Of a stretch of DNA of 19,583 nucleotides, positions 6,883-15,162 are shown piece after piece. The position numbers and the translations under genes were made by a program. The notes under the pieces are model-generated. The model did not search any database and was not told the DNA's origin. It worked only from the letters and a program-made list of their open reading frames with translations. The stretch comes from PRO6 sp049646625 (lineage in GTDB: Bacteria > Pseudomonadota > Alphaproteobacteria > Rhizobiales > Xanthobacteraceae). The stretch spans positions 1 to 19,583 of the forward strand of contig JBARWE010000139.1 in assembly GCA_049646625.1 (NCBI GenBank), read 5' to 3'. How positions within the stretch are numbered: the stretch's first letter is position 1; every line of letters begins with the position of its first letter.

Positions 6883-9194
6883 GCATTCGCAATACCATTG
6901 TCGGGCGCCCGATCGAGCGGGTCGAGGACTATCGTTTTCTGCGCGGCGAGGGGACGTATGTCGACGATGTGAACGTGCCCGGCCAACTCCACGCCGTTAT
7001 TCTTCGAAGTTCGGTCGCCCATGGCCGCCTGCGCAGTATCGATACCACGCGCGCGCTGGCCGCGCCCGGTGTCCATGCCGTCATTACCGCCAAAGATATT
7101 CCCGGCGCGATCCCGATCATCCCGATGCGACTGCAGCCGCTTGAGGAAGTGAAACCGTATCGCCAGCCGGTGATTGCCTTCGACAAAGTGCGTTATGTCG
7201 GTGAGCCTGTCGCCGTGGTCCTGGCGGACAGTGCGGCCGTTGCCGAGGATGCGCTCGAACTGATCGATGTCGAGATCGACGAATTGCCGATCGTGCCGGA
7301 CTATCTTGAAGCCGCGAAGGATGTGACGCTGCTGTTCGAGCCGATGGGGACCAATCTCGGCAAGCTGTTTACCGGGAAGAAGGGTGACCCGGATGCGGCG
7401 TTTGCGCAGGCTCATTACGTTCGGCGGGAAAAGCTGTCGGTCCAGCGCCACACTGCGCTGCCAATGGAACTGCGCGGACTGCTGGCGGTCTGGGATGTCG
7501 GGCAGGAGACATTGAAGGTATTCGGCGCCGGAAAGGTGCTGTTCTTTAATCGACGGACGCTGGCATCGATGCTGGCAATCGATGAATCGCAGATCGAACT
7601 GATTGAAAACGATATCGGTGGCGGCTTCGGGGCGCGCGGCGAGTTCTACCCGGAAGATTTCCTGATTCCGTTTTCATCCCGGTTCACCGGGCGACCGGTG
7701 AAGTGGAACGAGGATCGCCGCGAGCACCTGATCGCGATGAACCATGCACGCGAGATGTATGCCGACCTTGAGATCGCCTGCGACAAGAACGGCATCATTC
7801 TTGGCATCCGCGGTTCGGTCGATGTTGATTGCGGGGCGTATTTCCGTTCCAACGGTTTGACCCCGCCGCGCAACGTGGCGCAGTTCACCTCCGGCCCCTA
7901 TCGGATCGAAAACATTTCGATCGATGCTCGATCTTTCGTCACCAACAAGACCCCGTGCGGCACCTATCGGGCGCCCGGCCGCTTCGAGGGTAGCTTCTTT
8001 ATGGAACGGATGATCGAGATTGCGGCGCGCGAGATGCGGATCGATCCTGCGGATATGCGGCGGCGTAATCTGATCCCGGAACGGGAGATGCCGTATCCAC
8101 TCGCCACGATGCAGCACATCGACCCTTACACCGACACCGAGTGCGACAGCGGCGACTATCAGTTGACCTTCGAGCGCTGCCTGAAGGAATTCAACTGGGA
8201 CGAGAAGGTGAAGTTGCAAGGCCGCCTGATTGACGGGCGCTACCATGGCGTCTCGGTTGGTGCCTTCATCGAGGGCGGCGCTGCCGGACCGCGCGAGAGT
8301 GCGCGCATCGCACTTGAGGCGGACGGCCGTATCGGCGTCTATGTCGGATCGTCGGCGCTTGGCCAGGGCCTTGAGACGGTTCTGGGACAGATCGCGGCCG
8401 ATGCGCTCGGTATACCATTCGAGCGCATCCAGGTTTTTCACGGCTCCACCAGCTACGTCAAAGAGGGCTTCGGGTCTTACCACTCGCGCTCAACGGTGGT
8501 TGGTGGCTCCGCCATTGTCCTCGCCGCCAAGGATTTTCGCGAGGCGCTTCAGGCGGCGGCGGCCCGCCGGCTCGGCTGCGTCGCGTCGGAGGTCGAATTG
8601 TTGGCGGAGGAATTGATCGGGCCTGGCCGCCAGAGGCTGGCGATGGCTGATCTTGCCGATGAGGGACTGTCGATCGAGCGTAGTTTTGCGAATACGAAGC
8701 ACACTTATGCTTATGGCGCGCATTGCGCGCATGTCGCGGTCGATCCCGGCACCGGTCATGTCGAGCTTCTGGATTATGTTGCCGTGGAGGACGTCGGCCG
8801 GATCATCAATCCGCTGACATTGCATGGCCAGGTTATCGGCGCCGTGGTGCAGGGTCTGGGAAGCGCCTTCATGGAGCACCTTCAGTACGACGACCGCGGG
8901 CAATTGTTGACCGGATCGCTGGCCGACTACCTCATTCCGAGCGCCGATGATTTCCCACGCATTCGCGGTTTCTCGATGGAAACCCATCCGTGCCCGAACA
9001 ATCCGCTCGGCGCCAAGGGGGCGGGGGAGGGCGGGATCATCGCCGTCGGCGGCGTAGCGGCAAATGCCGTCGCGTCGGCTCTAAGTCCGCTCGGCGTTGA
9101 TGTTCTGTCGCTGCCGATGACGCCGCCGAGCATCTGGGCGCTGATCGAGGCGAAGAGACAGTCAGGCGCGCCGGCGAGTGGCGCGCACTGCTAG
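6879..9194 (+). CDS. Molybdenum hydroxylase 1, molybdopterin-binding large subunit
   Basis: A 771-residue catalytic subunit of the xanthine dehydrogenase/CoxL superfamily, which adds water-derived oxygen to aldehydes or (hetero)aromatic rings at a Mo centre. Visible motifs are GGGFGARGE at residues 247-255, the active-site loop TYRAPGRFE at 362-370, and GAGEGG near the C-terminus with the presumed catalytic base E717. The loop is neither AYRCSFR (true CO dehydrogenase) nor the common AYRGAGR, so CO oxidation is unlikely. ATG 6879 overlaps the small-subunit stop (ATGA) and starts MSIRNTIVGRPIERVED, the normal family beginning. The cofactor is probably the cytosine dinucleotide form of Mo cofactor. 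No dedicated insertion chaperone of the XdhC/PaoD type is encoded in the window. Substrate unknown. Confidence 0.95.
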   Translation: MSIRNTIVGRPIERVEDYRFLRGEGTYVDDVNVPGQLHAVILRSSVAHGRLRSIDTTRALAAPGVHAVITAKDIPGAIPIIPMRLQPLEEVKPYRQPVIAFDKVRYVGEPVAVVLADSAAVAEDALELIDVEIDELPIVPDYLEAAKDVTLLFEPMGTNLGKLFTGKKGDPDAAFAQAHYVRREKLSVQRHTALPMELRGLLAVWDVGQETLKVFGAGKVLFFNRRTLASMLAIDESQIELIENDIGGGFGARGEFYPEDFLIPFSSRFTGRPVKWNEDRREHLIAMNHAREMYADLEIACDKNGIILGIRGSVDVDCGAYFRSNGLTPPRNVAQFTSGPYRIENISIDARSFVTNKTPCGTYRAPGRFEGSFFMERMIEIAAREMRIDPADMRRRNLIPEREMPYPLATMQHIDPYTDTECDSGDYQLTFERCLKEFNWDEKVKLQGRLIDGRYHGVSVGAFIEGGAAGPRESARIALEADGRIGVYVGSSALGQGLETVLGQIAADALGIPFERIQVFHGSTSYVKEGFGSYHSRSTVVGGSAIVLAAKDFREALQAAAARRLGCVASEVELLAEELIGPGRQRLAMADLADEGLSIERSFANTKHTYAYGAHCAHVAVDPGTGHVELLDYVAVEDVGRIINPLTLHGQVIGAVVQGLGSAFMEHLQYDDRGQLLTGSLADYLIPSADDFPRIRGFSMETHPCPNNPLGAKGAGEGGIIAVGGVAANAVASALSPLGVDVLSLPMTPPSIWALIEAKRQSGAPASGAHC

Positions 9195-9204
9195 GTTTTC
9201 TGCG

Positions 9205-9963
9205 ATGGACAGCCGGACCAAGCCCAAGCCCGAGTCGACGCGCAGGTCTGCGTCGCCGCCGAGGCGCACCGCGACCCCCCCCGTTTCTCCGGCGCGCAAT
9301 GAGCGGAGCGATCTGCAGATCCTGCAGTCGAAGTCGTTAAGTCAGGCGGTTCAGGAGACGATCCTCAATATGATTTTTCAGGGCGAGTTTCGCTCTGGCG
9401 ACAAGCTTAACGAGTTCGAACTGGCGACCCGGTTGCAGGTCAGCCGTGGCCCGGTGCGCGAGGCGTTCCGAGCGCTCGAAGCGGCCGGCCTGCTCTACGC
9501 CTCGAAGAACCGCGGCGTCTTTGTCCGCGAAGTGACGCCGGAGGAGGCCGAGGACCTTTATAAAGTTCGCGCCTGCCTGGAATCCTTTGCCTGTCGTCTG
9601 CTGGCGCCGATGGTCACGCCGAAGCAGATCCGCGAGTTGGAAGATATTCTTGACGGTATGGAGCCGGCCTACCAGCGGCAGGACGTTGACGACTTTTATC
9701 CGCGCAATGTCCACTTTCACAATCGCATCGTGGAAATGGCCGGCAGCCCGAAGTTGCTGATGCTATACAGGAACGTGATCAACGAGGTTCATCTCGTGAA
9801 CCGGCGTGGCATCGACAAGGAAGGTGGACGCCTTACCAACAACCCGGAACACCGCGCCATCGTTGCTGCGTTGAAGAAACACGATGCCGGCAAGGCTGAA
9901 AAGCTAATGAGCAATCATATCATCATGAACGGGCATCGCTTCATTAAGCCGCGGAAAGGCTGA
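9205..9963 (+). CDS. GntR-family transcriptional regulator, FCD type
   Basis: A 252-residue repressor-type regulator. The winged helix-turn-helix spans roughly residues 45-110, with the recognition segment VSRGPVREAFRALEAAGLL at 79-97. A C-terminal all-helical FCD domain follows, whose likely metal ligands include H170 or H172, H216 and H238. FCD-type GntR proteins usually sense small carboxylic acids. The first 35 residues are a Pro/Arg-rich, probably disordered tail. ATG 9205 was preferred over an in-frame GTG at 9178 because the latter lies inside the end of the large-subunit gene; neither has a strong ribosome binding site. It sits inside the operon and probably controls it through a site such as 2702-2711, with a pathway intermediate as ligand. 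Both of these are inferred. Confidence 0.9.
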   Translation: MDSRTKPKPESTRRSASPPRRTATPPVSPARNERSDLQILQSKSLSQAVQETILNMIFQGEFRSGDKLNEFELATRLQVSRGPVREAFRALEAAGLLYASKNRGVFVREVTPEEAEDLYKVRACLESFACRLLAPMVTPKQIRELEDILDGMEPAYQRQDVDDFYPRNVHFHNRIVEMAGSPKLLMLYRNVINEVHLVNRRGIDKEGGRLTNNPEHRAIVAALKKHDAGKAEKLMSNHIIMNGHRFIKPRKG

Positions 9964-10009
9964 TTCCGCTTCACCTCTTAGTCCACGTCACGAAAGAAGC
10001 AGCAGAATT

Positions 10010-10981
10010 ATGATCATCGACTTCGAGCACCATTTTACGCCACGCGAGTTCATGCCTAAAGAGGTCGTCGATAAGACGCCGAAGACGCAGTTCGATCAGA
10101 ATGGCGCGCCGAGCTACACTCTGCATTCGATACTCTACGACCTCGATGAACATATCCGCATGATGGACGTCGCCGGGATTGATGCCGCGCTATTGACCAG
10201 CGCCGCGGGGATGGTCTCCGACATCGAGCGTTGCCGGAAGGTCAATGACGCAACCAAGAAGGCGGAGAAGGACTATCCGTCGCGCTTCATCGGTTGCGCC
10301 CACATCGACCCGCTGGGTGGGGCGGAACACTTCAAGGAGCTGTCGCGCTGCTTCGACGAACTGGGCTTTCACGGTGCGATCATTGCCTCCGAGGTCAACG
10401 ATCTGTTTCTCGATTCACCGCTCTATGAGCCGTTCTGGAAGGAGATGGCCCGTCTCGGTCAATTTGTCTTTCTGCATCCGGCGCTCAAGCTGAACGACTC
10501 GCGGCAGTTCGACGGCTATGATATGTCGCGCTCGGTCGGTCGTGAATTCTCACTGATCATGGCGCTTATCCGCATGATCAACTCCGGTGTGTTCGATCGC
10601 TACCCCGACCTGATGGTGCATATCTCGCATCTCGGCGGCAACGTAGCTTCGCTGCTTGGCCGTATCCGCATGTATCAGGACAAGGACTATTGGGGTACGG
10701 CGGTAAGCGAGCGGCATGGTCGCAAGGCGGAACAGCCTTTCGACTACTATCTTGCACGCAACTTCATCTACAACACCGCGGGCATTGGCGGCGCCATGAA
10801 GCCGCTGCAGGCGGCGCTGATCGAGCTTCCGGCCGACCGCATCGTGTTCGCAACGGACTATCCGCAGGAAGTCCGTGATCCAGAAAACGTGCGGACGTTC
10901 ATCGAGAATATCCGGGCGCTAGGGCCGATCGGCCAGGGTATTCTAACCGACAACATACCGCTTCTGATCAAGAACCGCTAA
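10010..10981 (+). CDS. Amidohydrolase-2 family protein (ACMSD/decarboxylase-like)
   Basis: A 323-residue TIM-barrel protein of the COG2159 group, which includes ACMS decarboxylase, gamma-resorcylate decarboxylase and 5-carboxyvanillate decarboxylase, besides true hydrolases. Probable metal and catalytic residues are E6 and H8 (DFEHHFTP), H156 (FLHPA), H207 (HISHLGG) and D283 (FATDYP). Having Glu instead of His as the first ligand (E-x-H) is the arrangement I associate with the resorcylate/carboxyvanillate decarboxylases, so nonoxidative decarboxylation of a hydroxylated aromatic acid is plausible. The gene starts 46 bases after the GntR gene and ends 26 bases before a strong terminator, making it the last gene of the operon. 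A ring hydrolase role cannot be excluded. Confidence 0.88.
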   Translation: MIIDFEHHFTPREFMPKEVVDKTPKTQFDQNGAPSYTLHSILYDLDEHIRMMDVAGIDAALLTSAAGMVSDIERCRKVNDATKKAEKDYPSRFIGCAHIDPLGGAEHFKELSRCFDELGFHGAIIASEVNDLFLDSPLYEPFWKEMARLGQFVFLHPALKLNDSRQFDGYDMSRSVGREFSLIMALIRMINSGVFDRYPDLMVHISHLGGNVASLLGRIRMYQDKDYWGTAVSERHGRKAEQPFDYYLARNFIYNTAGIGGAMKPLQAALIELPADRIVFATDYPQEVRDPENVRTFIENIRALGPIGQGILTDNIPLLIKNR

Positions 10982-11007
10982 AGCCGTTCCATCGCGATCG
11001 GCCGAAC

Positions 11008-11046
11008 AAAAAAATGCCCCCGGATATCCGAGGGCATTTTCTTTTT
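11008..11046. terminator. Bidirectional rho-independent terminator
   Basis: The hairpin arms are ATGCCC (11014-11019) and GGGCAT (11032-11037). The stem continues, after one C/A mismatch, through the palindrome CGGATATCCG (11021-11030). A run of A precedes it (11008-11014) and a T-rich run follows it (11037-11046), so it can terminate from either side. It lies between the converging amidohydrolase operon and the hydroxylase 2 operon, as expected for a shared terminator. Confidence 0.92.
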
Positions 11047-11079
11047 TGGTGAGCGAAGCTGGAGCCGTCCAGCCGTCCG

Positions 11080-11577
11080 TTAGCTGTGTGCGGAGCGTTG
11101 TTGCGAACGCATATCGGGAAGCGCGGCGCGCACGGCCTTGATGATGTTCTGATACCCGGTGCAGCGGCACAGGTTCGATGAAATCGTCTCGATGACGTCG
11201 TCGTCGCTCAGGTCTGGTTCGGCCTCCAGCACGCCGACCACCAGCATGAGAAAGCCGGGCGTGCAGAACCCGCATTGCAGGCCGTGATGGGTGATGAAGC
11301 TCTGCTGCAACGGGTGCAGCGTGTCGCCGTCGGCGAGACCCTCGACAGTGCGGATCTCCTTGCCTTGTGCCTGGCAGGCGAACATCAGGCACGAGCGGAC
11401 CGGCTGTCCATCGACGATCACCGTGCATGTGCCACAGACGCCATGTTCGCAGCCAAGATGAGTGCCGGTCAGGCCGCAGTTCTGGCGCAGGGCATCGGCC
11501 AGCGTGCGGCGCTCCTCGACCTGGATCGTGTGTTTCTCGCCGTTGACCGTCAGGGTGATGTCGCTGAGGGTACTCAT
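11080..11577 (-). CDS. Molybdenum hydroxylase 2, 2Fe-2S small subunit
   Basis: A 165-residue two-cluster iron-sulfur subunit. The cysteines are complete: C43, C48, C51 and C63 in the ferredoxin-like domain (CEHGVCGTC, RSC) and C102, C105, C137 and C139 in the helical domain (CGFC, CRC). It is clearly related to the small subunit at 6400 but differs throughout, so the two were not produced by a recent local duplication. It is the last gene of the minus-strand operon. Its ATG overlaps the stop codon of the large subunit (11574-11577), and the shared terminator follows its stop. It carries electrons from the Mo centre to the FAD subunit in the cytoplasm. Confidence 0.96.
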   Translation of the reverse strand: MSTLSDITLTVNGEKHTIQVEERRTLADALRQNCGLTGTHLGCEHGVCGTCTVIVDGQPVRSCLMFACQAQGKEIRTVEGLADGDTLHPLQQSFITHHGLQCGFCTPGFLMLVVGVLEAEPDLSDDDVIETISSNLCRCTGYQNIIKAVRAALPDMRSQQRSAHS

Positions 11578-13904
11578 GCCGGTTTGGCCTTTGCTTGCTT
11601 GAGTGCGGCGTGAATTCGGCGCGGACTTGCTGGGATTTCGTTGATCTTCGCACCGAACGGTGCCAGCGCGTCGTTGATCGCATTGAGGATGGCGGCTGGC
11701 GGTCCGATGGCGCCGCCCTCACCCAGTCCCTTTGCCTGAATGATCGTGGCGCTGGTCAGCGTTTCGATGTGCCCGATCTCGATCGAGGGAACGTCGAGCG
11801 AGGTCGGCGGCAGGAAGTCCGCCAGCGTCGTGGTCAGCACGTTGCCGGTCTCGTCATAGACGATCTCTTCAAGAAGCGCGTTGGCTATGCCCTGGACCAC
11901 GCCGCCGTGGATCTGGCCGTCGACGATCAGCGGATTGATCAGGCGTCCGGCATCTTCCATGACGATGAAGCGTTCGATCGCCACCTTGCCGGTCTCAACA
12001 TCGACCTCGACGATGGCTGCGTGGCAGGCATTGGAGAACGTGCCGACGGGATCGTATGACGCGGCTTCGTTGAGGCCGGGTTCGAATGCATCGCCAAGGC
12101 GCGGCACCTGATGATAGGCGGCTCGGGCCAGTTCCTCGACGGCGATCTCGCGATCGGTCCCCTCCACCCGCGCGATGCCGTTACTGATCGTGATGTCGCC
12201 GGGTGACGCTTCGAGCAGATGACCGGCGATGGCCTGAAGCTTGCCGTGGATTTTCTGCGCCGCGAGCTTGCTGGCGCCGCCGGCGATCACCAGCGAGCGG
12301 CTTGCGAACGTCCCCCAGCCATAGGGCGTGCGGTCGGTGTCGCCGTGGATAACCTCGATCTTGTCGGGTGAAACGCCGATTTCGTCGGCAATGATCTGGG
12401 CGATCGTCGTTCGCAACCCCTGGCCGTGCGGGCTGGCGCCAATTCGCGCTTCAATCGCCCCCGAGGGATCCATCGAAATCTCGACCCGCTCCCAGCCCAT
12501 GGTGAATTGCATCTTGCGGGCCGCGAATGCCGAAGTGCCGAAACCGGTGCGCTCCGAAAACGTGGCGACGCCGAGGCCGAGATAGCGGCCCTGCGCGCGC
12601 GCCTCAGCCTGACGCTTACGGAACGCCGGGATGTCGATGGTGCCGACCGCCAGCTCCATTGTTTCCAGATAGCTGCCTTCGTCGAATGTCAGGCCGGTGA
12701 CGGACTTGTAGGGGAAGTGGCGGATCAGGTTGCGGCGGCGCAACTCCGTCGGCTCCAGACCGAAAGCGAGGGCTGCGTTGTCGAACAGCCGTTCCATCGC
12801 CAGCACCACCATCGGCCGCGCAACGCCGCGATAGGGCGCCATCGGGCAGGTGTTGGTGACGATGCTGCGCGAGCGGCAGCGATAGCTCTGGAAATCATAG
12901 ACGCCGGGCAGTTCGTTGAGCGCCATCAGCGGCTCGACCGCGAAACTGGTCGGAAACGATGAATAGGCCCCGACATTGACGCAAATGTCGGCTTCGATGG
13001 CCAGCAGTTTGCCGTTGGCGTCGAAAGATCCCTCCACACTCAGTTCGGCATCACGGGCGTGAAAGCCCGCCAGAAGGTTCTCCCTGCGGTCCTCGTTCCA
13101 GCCGATGGAGGTGCGGAAATGCTGAGCGAGCCAGGCGACCACGGGAAATTCCGGTGGCAGTGTCGCCTTCTGTCCGAAGCCGCCGCCGACATCGGGGGCG
13201 ACCACGCGAAGCCTGGCTTCAGGAAGGCCGATCAGGTCAGCGATGATCGTGCGGAATAGGTGCGGGGATTGCGTCGTGCAGGTCAGCGTGACGCGACGTG
13301 AGGCACGGTCGTAGCTGGCATGGGCTTGCCGCGGCTCCATCGGGAATGCGGCTTCGCGATGGGTTCGGACGTCGGCGCGCACGCGCCTGAAGACGTCGGT
13401 CGGCTCGGGTCCCGACGAAAACTGCCCGTCAACTGCAAGGTTGCCGGCGATATGATCGTGGACCAGCGGCGCGCCGGCGGCGAGCGCGTCGGCGACGGTG
13501 ACGACCGGGGTGATCTCCTCGATCTCGAGTTCGACCTGGTCGGCAGCATCTTCCGCCGCCTCCATCGACTCCGCGAGTACCACCGCCACGGGTTCGCCGA
13601 CGAAGCGCACCTGGTCGCCGGCGAGCAGCGGCTGTTCGACGGGAATGTAGTTGTAGTTGTGCAGGACCAGATGGATCGGTTTGACCCCGGCTAGATCTCT
13701 GGCGGTGATCAACCGGACGCCGTCGGGCGCGGTGATGCGCACGATCCGGCCGGACGCGACCGGACTGCGGATGAACCGCGCGTACAGGTCGGCCTTGAGG
13801 TCGGCGGTAAAGGTACCCTGGCCGGTGACGAGGGGCAGGTCCTCGTAGCGTTCGAGCGGCCGGCCGACCCAGGTTTTCGGGCTTTTTGCTTGCTCGGCGC
13901 TCAT
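11574..13904 (-). CDS. Molybdenum hydroxylase 2, molybdopterin-binding large subunit
   Basis: A 776-residue catalytic subunit of the xanthine dehydrogenase/CoxL superfamily. It opens with a WVGRPLERYEDLPLVTGQG segment typical of the N-terminal domain. GGGFGQK follows at residues 240-246, the active-site loop APYRGVARP at 356-364, and GLGEGG near the C-terminus with presumed catalytic E729. The loop differs from AYRCSFR, so this is not an aerobic CO dehydrogenase despite the CoxG-like gene nearby. It also differs from the loop of hydroxylase 1, implying different substrates. ATG 13904 overlaps the FAD-subunit stop codon, and the stop overlaps the small-subunit start, giving the order FAD, Mo, 2Fe-2S. 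The substrate is unknown; purines, aldehydes and N-heterocycles all fit the family. Confidence 0.95.
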   Translation of the reverse strand: MSAEQAKSPKTWVGRPLERYEDLPLVTGQGTFTADLKADLYARFIRSPVASGRIVRITAPDGVRLITARDLAGVKPIHLVLHNYNYIPVEQPLLAGDQVRFVGEPVAVVLAESMEAAEDAADQVELEIEEITPVVTVADALAAGAPLVHDHIAGNLAVDGQFSSGPEPTDVFRRVRADVRTHREAAFPMEPRQAHASYDRASRRVTLTCTTQSPHLFRTIIADLIGLPEARLRVVAPDVGGGFGQKATLPPEFPVVAWLAQHFRTSIGWNEDRRENLLAGFHARDAELSVEGSFDANGKLLAIEADICVNVGAYSSFPTSFAVEPLMALNELPGVYDFQSYRCRSRSIVTNTCPMAPYRGVARPMVVLAMERLFDNAALAFGLEPTELRRRNLIRHFPYKSVTGLTFDEGSYLETMELAVGTIDIPAFRKRQAEARAQGRYLGLGVATFSERTGFGTSAFAARKMQFTMGWERVEISMDPSGAIEARIGASPHGQGLRTTIAQIIADEIGVSPDKIEVIHGDTDRTPYGWGTFASRSLVIAGGASKLAAQKIHGKLQAIAGHLLEASPGDITISNGIARVEGTDREIAVEELARAAYHQVPRLGDAFEPGLNEAASYDPVGTFSNACHAAIVEVDVETGKVAIERFIVMEDAGRLINPLIVDGQIHGGVVQGIANALLEEIVYDETGNVLTTTLADFLPPTSLDVPSIEIGHIETLTSATIIQAKGLGEGGAIGPPAAILNAINDALAPFGAKINEIPASPRRIHAALKQAKAKPA

Positions 13905-14785
13905 TGGGCGGCCTCCAACTGTGTCGCGCGCCGCTCGGCGGCCTCCAGGGCGCGCCGGATGACGACTTTCACCAGATCGCAGCGGAATTCGGTGTCGGCC
14001 TGCAAATCCTCCATGGGATCGATCGCGGCTGCAGCCGCCTCGGCTGCCGCGGCGAACAATTCGGCGGACGGCCGTTGGCCGACGAGCAGATCTTCTGTCG
14101 CCTCGATGCGGCGAGGTCTTGCTTCCGCGCCGCCAAGGCCAATGCGCGGATCGGTGATGACACCCTCATGCAGCGTGTAGGATACCAGCGCCATGGCGAT
14201 CGCGTAGTCGCCCGGACGGCGCGAGACCTCGTAGAAGCCCCAGCGCGCCTCTGCCGGCAGCAGTGGCAGACGGGCGGCGACGATCATTTCGTCCGGCTCA
14301 AGGGTGGTCGCCATCAGCCCTTCGAAGAAATCGTCAGCGGCAATCGTCCGGAGACCGCGCGTGCTTTGAGCTTCGATTGATGCGCCGAGCGTGGTGGCGA
14401 CCAGACACCATTCCGAGGACGGGTCGGCGTGGGCGAGGCTGCCGCAGAACGTGCCGCGGGTGCGGATCGGATAGTGCGCGATGTGGTGCATCACATGACT
14501 CAGCAGCGCAGCAGTCGGACCGGGCGCAACGGCCCGGCCGAACCGGGCGTGCCGCACCAGCGGGTCGATGACCAGTGCACCGTCCTCGACCCTGATCCGG
14601 TCGCAACCGGTCATCTCGTTGATATCGATGAGATCCGCGGGCTGGGCCATTCGGAAGGCCATCATCGGCACGAGGCTCTGCCCGCCCGCGAGAATGCGGC
14701 ATTCGCCATGGTGCAGGTCGCCGAGCATGGCGACGGCCTCGGTCAGATTGTGGGGAACGTGTCGCTTGAATGGAGGGGATTTCAT
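13901..14785 (-). CDS. Molybdenum hydroxylase 2, FAD-binding medium subunit
   Basis: A 294-residue flavoprotein subunit with AGGQSLVP at residues 33-40 and TFCGSLAHADPSSEW at 112-126. The second loop has TFCGS where hydroxylase 1 has TVGGS, a mild variation within the family. The YEVSRRPGDYAIA segment belongs to the C-terminal CO dehydrogenase flavoprotein domain. It is the first gene of the minus-strand operon, about 230 bases from the candidate promoter at 15016-15044. Its ribosome binding site (GGGAC before TTTGAG) is modest. It passes electrons from the 2Fe-2S clusters to a cellular acceptor. Assignment to the family is secure; the acceptor is unknown. Confidence 0.95.
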   Translation of the reverse strand: MKSPPFKRHVPHNLTEAVAMLGDLHHGECRILAGGQSLVPMMAFRMAQPADLIDINEMTGCDRIRVEDGALVIDPLVRHARFGRAVAPGPTAALLSHVMHHIAHYPIRTRGTFCGSLAHADPSSEWCLVATTLGASIEAQSTRGLRTIAADDFFEGLMATTLEPDEMIVAARLPLLPAEARWGFYEVSRRPGDYAIAMALVSYTLHEGVITDPRIGLGGAEARPRRIEATEDLLVGQRPSAELFAAAAEAAAAAIDPMEDLQADTEFRCDLVKVVIRRALEAAERRATQLEAAQ

Positions 14786-15009
14786 CTCAAAGTCCCGTCG
14801 TCATTAACGCGCCGCGTCGGTTGCAGCGGCCATTCGTACCGGTTTCGCCGCTGCTGGCGGCATTTGCCGCCCCGCCCGTCATCCGGCTGGCGAGGAGTGC
14901 CGACATCCGGCACAGGCTGCGATCATCGGGCTGGCTGCAAGTTTCTCACCACGCGGTCATTCGATCGACAGGCAGGACTGGCGCAAGTCATAGCAGTTAT
15001 ATTTCGCAT

Positions 15010-15037
15010 GATAGTATTTCAATATCTAAGTACTATC
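15010..15037. promoter_or_regulatory. Inverted repeat and MarR operator, copy 2
   Basis: A perfect inverted repeat, GATAGTA-N14-TACTATC, spans 15010-15037. Inside it lies TATTTCAATATCTAA (15015-15029), the second copy of the shared 15-base element. Placement between a MarR gene and its divergent target is the classic position for MarR autoregulation plus repression of the catabolic operon. Binding is inferred. Confidence 0.6.
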
Positions 15038-15044
15038 TTGTCAA
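15016..15044 (-). promoter_or_regulatory. Candidate promoter of the hydroxylase 2 operon
   Basis: On the minus strand TTGACA (15044-15039) is followed after 17 bases by TGAAAT (15021-15016, 4 of 6 matches to TATAAT). The shared 15-base element overlaps both the spacer and the -10 hexamer, so a bound repressor would exclude RNA polymerase. A promoter for marR on the opposite strand is likely nearby but its hexamers are ambiguous. Confidence 0.45.
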
Positions 15045-15162
15045 TTAAGCTAACTTCCGTCAAGAGCAGGTGTCGGGATAGGTATGCTGTACGCCCGATA
15101 CGGAATGCGGGGCCGTTCCGCCGCACCCGCCGGAATAGTGGCTGATCCAGGGAGAGGCCGAA

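Larger units (their letters stand above)
14786..15162. promoter_or_regulatory. Divergent regulatory region between hydroxylase 2 operon and marR
   Basis: This 377-base gene-free stretch separates two divergent transcription units. The regulatory signals are concentrated in an AT-rich patch at about 14995-15055, described in separate entries. Bases 14786-14990 (leader of the hydroxylase operon) and 15056-15150 (leader of marR) show no further motif I can support. The ribosome binding site of marR is GGAGAGG at 15151-15157. Confidence 0.7.

Noticed and set aside
12426..12962. Plus-strand open frames across the hydroxylase 2 large subunit
   Set aside because: They overlap a complete, motif-bearing large subunit on the minus strand and show no protein family features.
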